5,976 nucleotides of DNA from Acidimicrobiales bacterium. GTDB taxonomy: Bacteria > Actinomycetota > Acidimicrobiia > Acidimicrobiales > RAAP-2. Below the pieces are notes generated by a model, which was not told the DNA's origin, ran no database searches, and saw only the letters and a list, made by a program, of their open reading frames with translations. This document shows positions 5,357-5,976 of this stretch, piece after piece. The stretch is taken from positions 1 to 5,976 of the forward strand of contig JADGOK010000069.1 of NCBI GenBank assembly GCA_017882985.1. The letters run 5' to 3'. Both the position numbers and the translations under genes were made by a program. How positions within the stretch are numbered: position 1 is the first letter of the stretch; every line of letters starts with the position of its first letter.

Positions 5357-5976
5357 TACCAACCGCGCTCAGCGAGCCGCGTCTCCAGCGTCGCGGTCTC
5401 GAGGCCGGCCATGGCGGCACCGAGCCCGGTGGACACCTTGGCAACGACGCTCGGGTCATCGAAGTGCGTCGTCGCCTCGACGATCGCGCGCGCCATGCGT
5501 TCGGGTTCGGTGCTCTTGAAGATGCCCGATCCCACGAAGACGGCCTCGGCACCGAGCTGGAGGACGAGTGCGGCGTCCGCGGGCGTCGAGATCCCACCGG
5601 CGCAAAACAGTGGCACCGGCAACTTGCCGGTTGACGCGACCTCTTGCACGAGGGCCAGCGGAGCCTGGAGGTCCTTCGCCAGCGCGAAGAGTTCGGCGGT
5701 GTCCGCGCTGTGCAGACGACGCATCTGGGCGTTGATCGTGCGCAGGTGCCGTACGGCTTCGACGACGTTGCCCGTGCCGGCCTCACCCTTGGAGCGGATG
5801 AGACACGCGCCTTCGCCGATGCGTCGCAATGCCTCGCCGAGATTGGTCGCGCCGCAGACAAAGGGAACCGTGAAGCCCCACTTGTCGATGTGGTTCTCTT
5901 CGTCCGCCGGCGTCAAGACCTCGGACTCGTCGATGTAGTCAACGTCGAGGGCCTGAAGTATCTGGGCCTCAGCGAA
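5356..5976 (-). CDS. pdxS: Pyridoxal 5'-phosphate synthase subunit PdxS, N-terminal part beyond right edge
   Basis: PdxS is the (beta/alpha)8-barrel synthase that builds PLP from ribose 5-phosphate, glyceraldehyde 3-phosphate and ammonia delivered by PdxT. The last 206 residues are visible, about 70 percent of a protein usually near 294 residues. The frame opens with [20 protein letters not shown], then [11 protein letters not shown] and [26 protein letters not shown] follows, whose Lys (visible residue 63) matches the second catalytic lysine (Lys149 in B. subtilis). Then come [11 protein letters not shown] and [14 protein letters not shown], the phosphate-binding region. The protein ends LAERGW, close to the B. 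subtilis ERGW end. The first active-site lysine (Lys81) lies beyond the edge. The TTG at 5916-5914 is an internal leucine codon, not a start. Confidence 0.97.
   Translation of the reverse strand, partial: FAEAQILQALDVDYIDESEVLTPADEENHIDKWGFTVPFVCGATNLGEALRRIGEGACLIRSKGEAGTGNVVEAVRHLRTINAQMRRLHSADTAELFALAKDLQAPLALVQEVASTGKLPVPLFCAGGISTPADAALVLQLGAEAVFVGSGIFKSTEPERMARAIVEATTHFDDPSVVAKVSTGLGAAMAGLETATLETRLAERGW

Noticed and set aside
4877..5938. 353-codon plus-strand open frame opposite pdxT and pdxS
   Set aside because: It is antisense to two clearly conserved genes, has no recognisable domain, and is the kind of long shadow frame expected in GC-rich coding DNA.

Overview
The window reads as GC-rich chromosomal core DNA from an actinobacterium. 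The gene order pdxS-pdxT-yebC-ruvC-ruvA-ruvB-yajC-secD is typical of Actinomycetota, and SecD has an actinobacterial-style TM4 motif (GITVDSYIVYFER rather than the proteobacterial AVDANVLIFER type). An Acidimicrobiia-like source is my guess from the overall feel of the proteins; a phylogeny would be needed to settle it. I see no mobile element, RNA gene, CRISPR array or sign of recent transfer.

All eight genes lie on the minus strand, so transcription runs from right to left. From the right edge: the 3' part of pdxS (5976-5356) and pdxT (5356-4778), the two subunits of pyridoxal 5'-phosphate synthase; a 42-base gap with a strong ribosome binding site; yebC (4735-3986), a YebC/TACO1-family translation or regulatory factor; a 39-base gap holding a probable LexA (SOS) operator and a -10 element at the ruvC start; ruvC (3946-3434), ruvA (3437-2865) and ruvB (2868-1828), the complete Holliday-junction resolvasome; a 55-base gap; yajC (1772-1431) and secD (1428 to the left edge), membrane components of the Sec export machinery. 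secF would be expected beyond the left edge.

The genes are packed as an operon. pdxS/pdxT touch as TAGTG, ruvC/ruvA overlap as GTGA, ruvA/ruvB overlap as ATGA, and yajC/secD are 2 bases apart. The only gaps are before yebC, ruvC and yajC, so these are where separate transcriptional control could enter. The most notable element is at ruvC: a perfect CGAAC-N4-GTTCG operator overlaps the ATG and abuts a TAGTAT -10 hexamer. This suggests an SOS-inducible, probably leaderless promoter driving ruvCAB from inside the operon. Beyond this element the window looks like ordinary housekeeping DNA, and I did not find an undescribed system.
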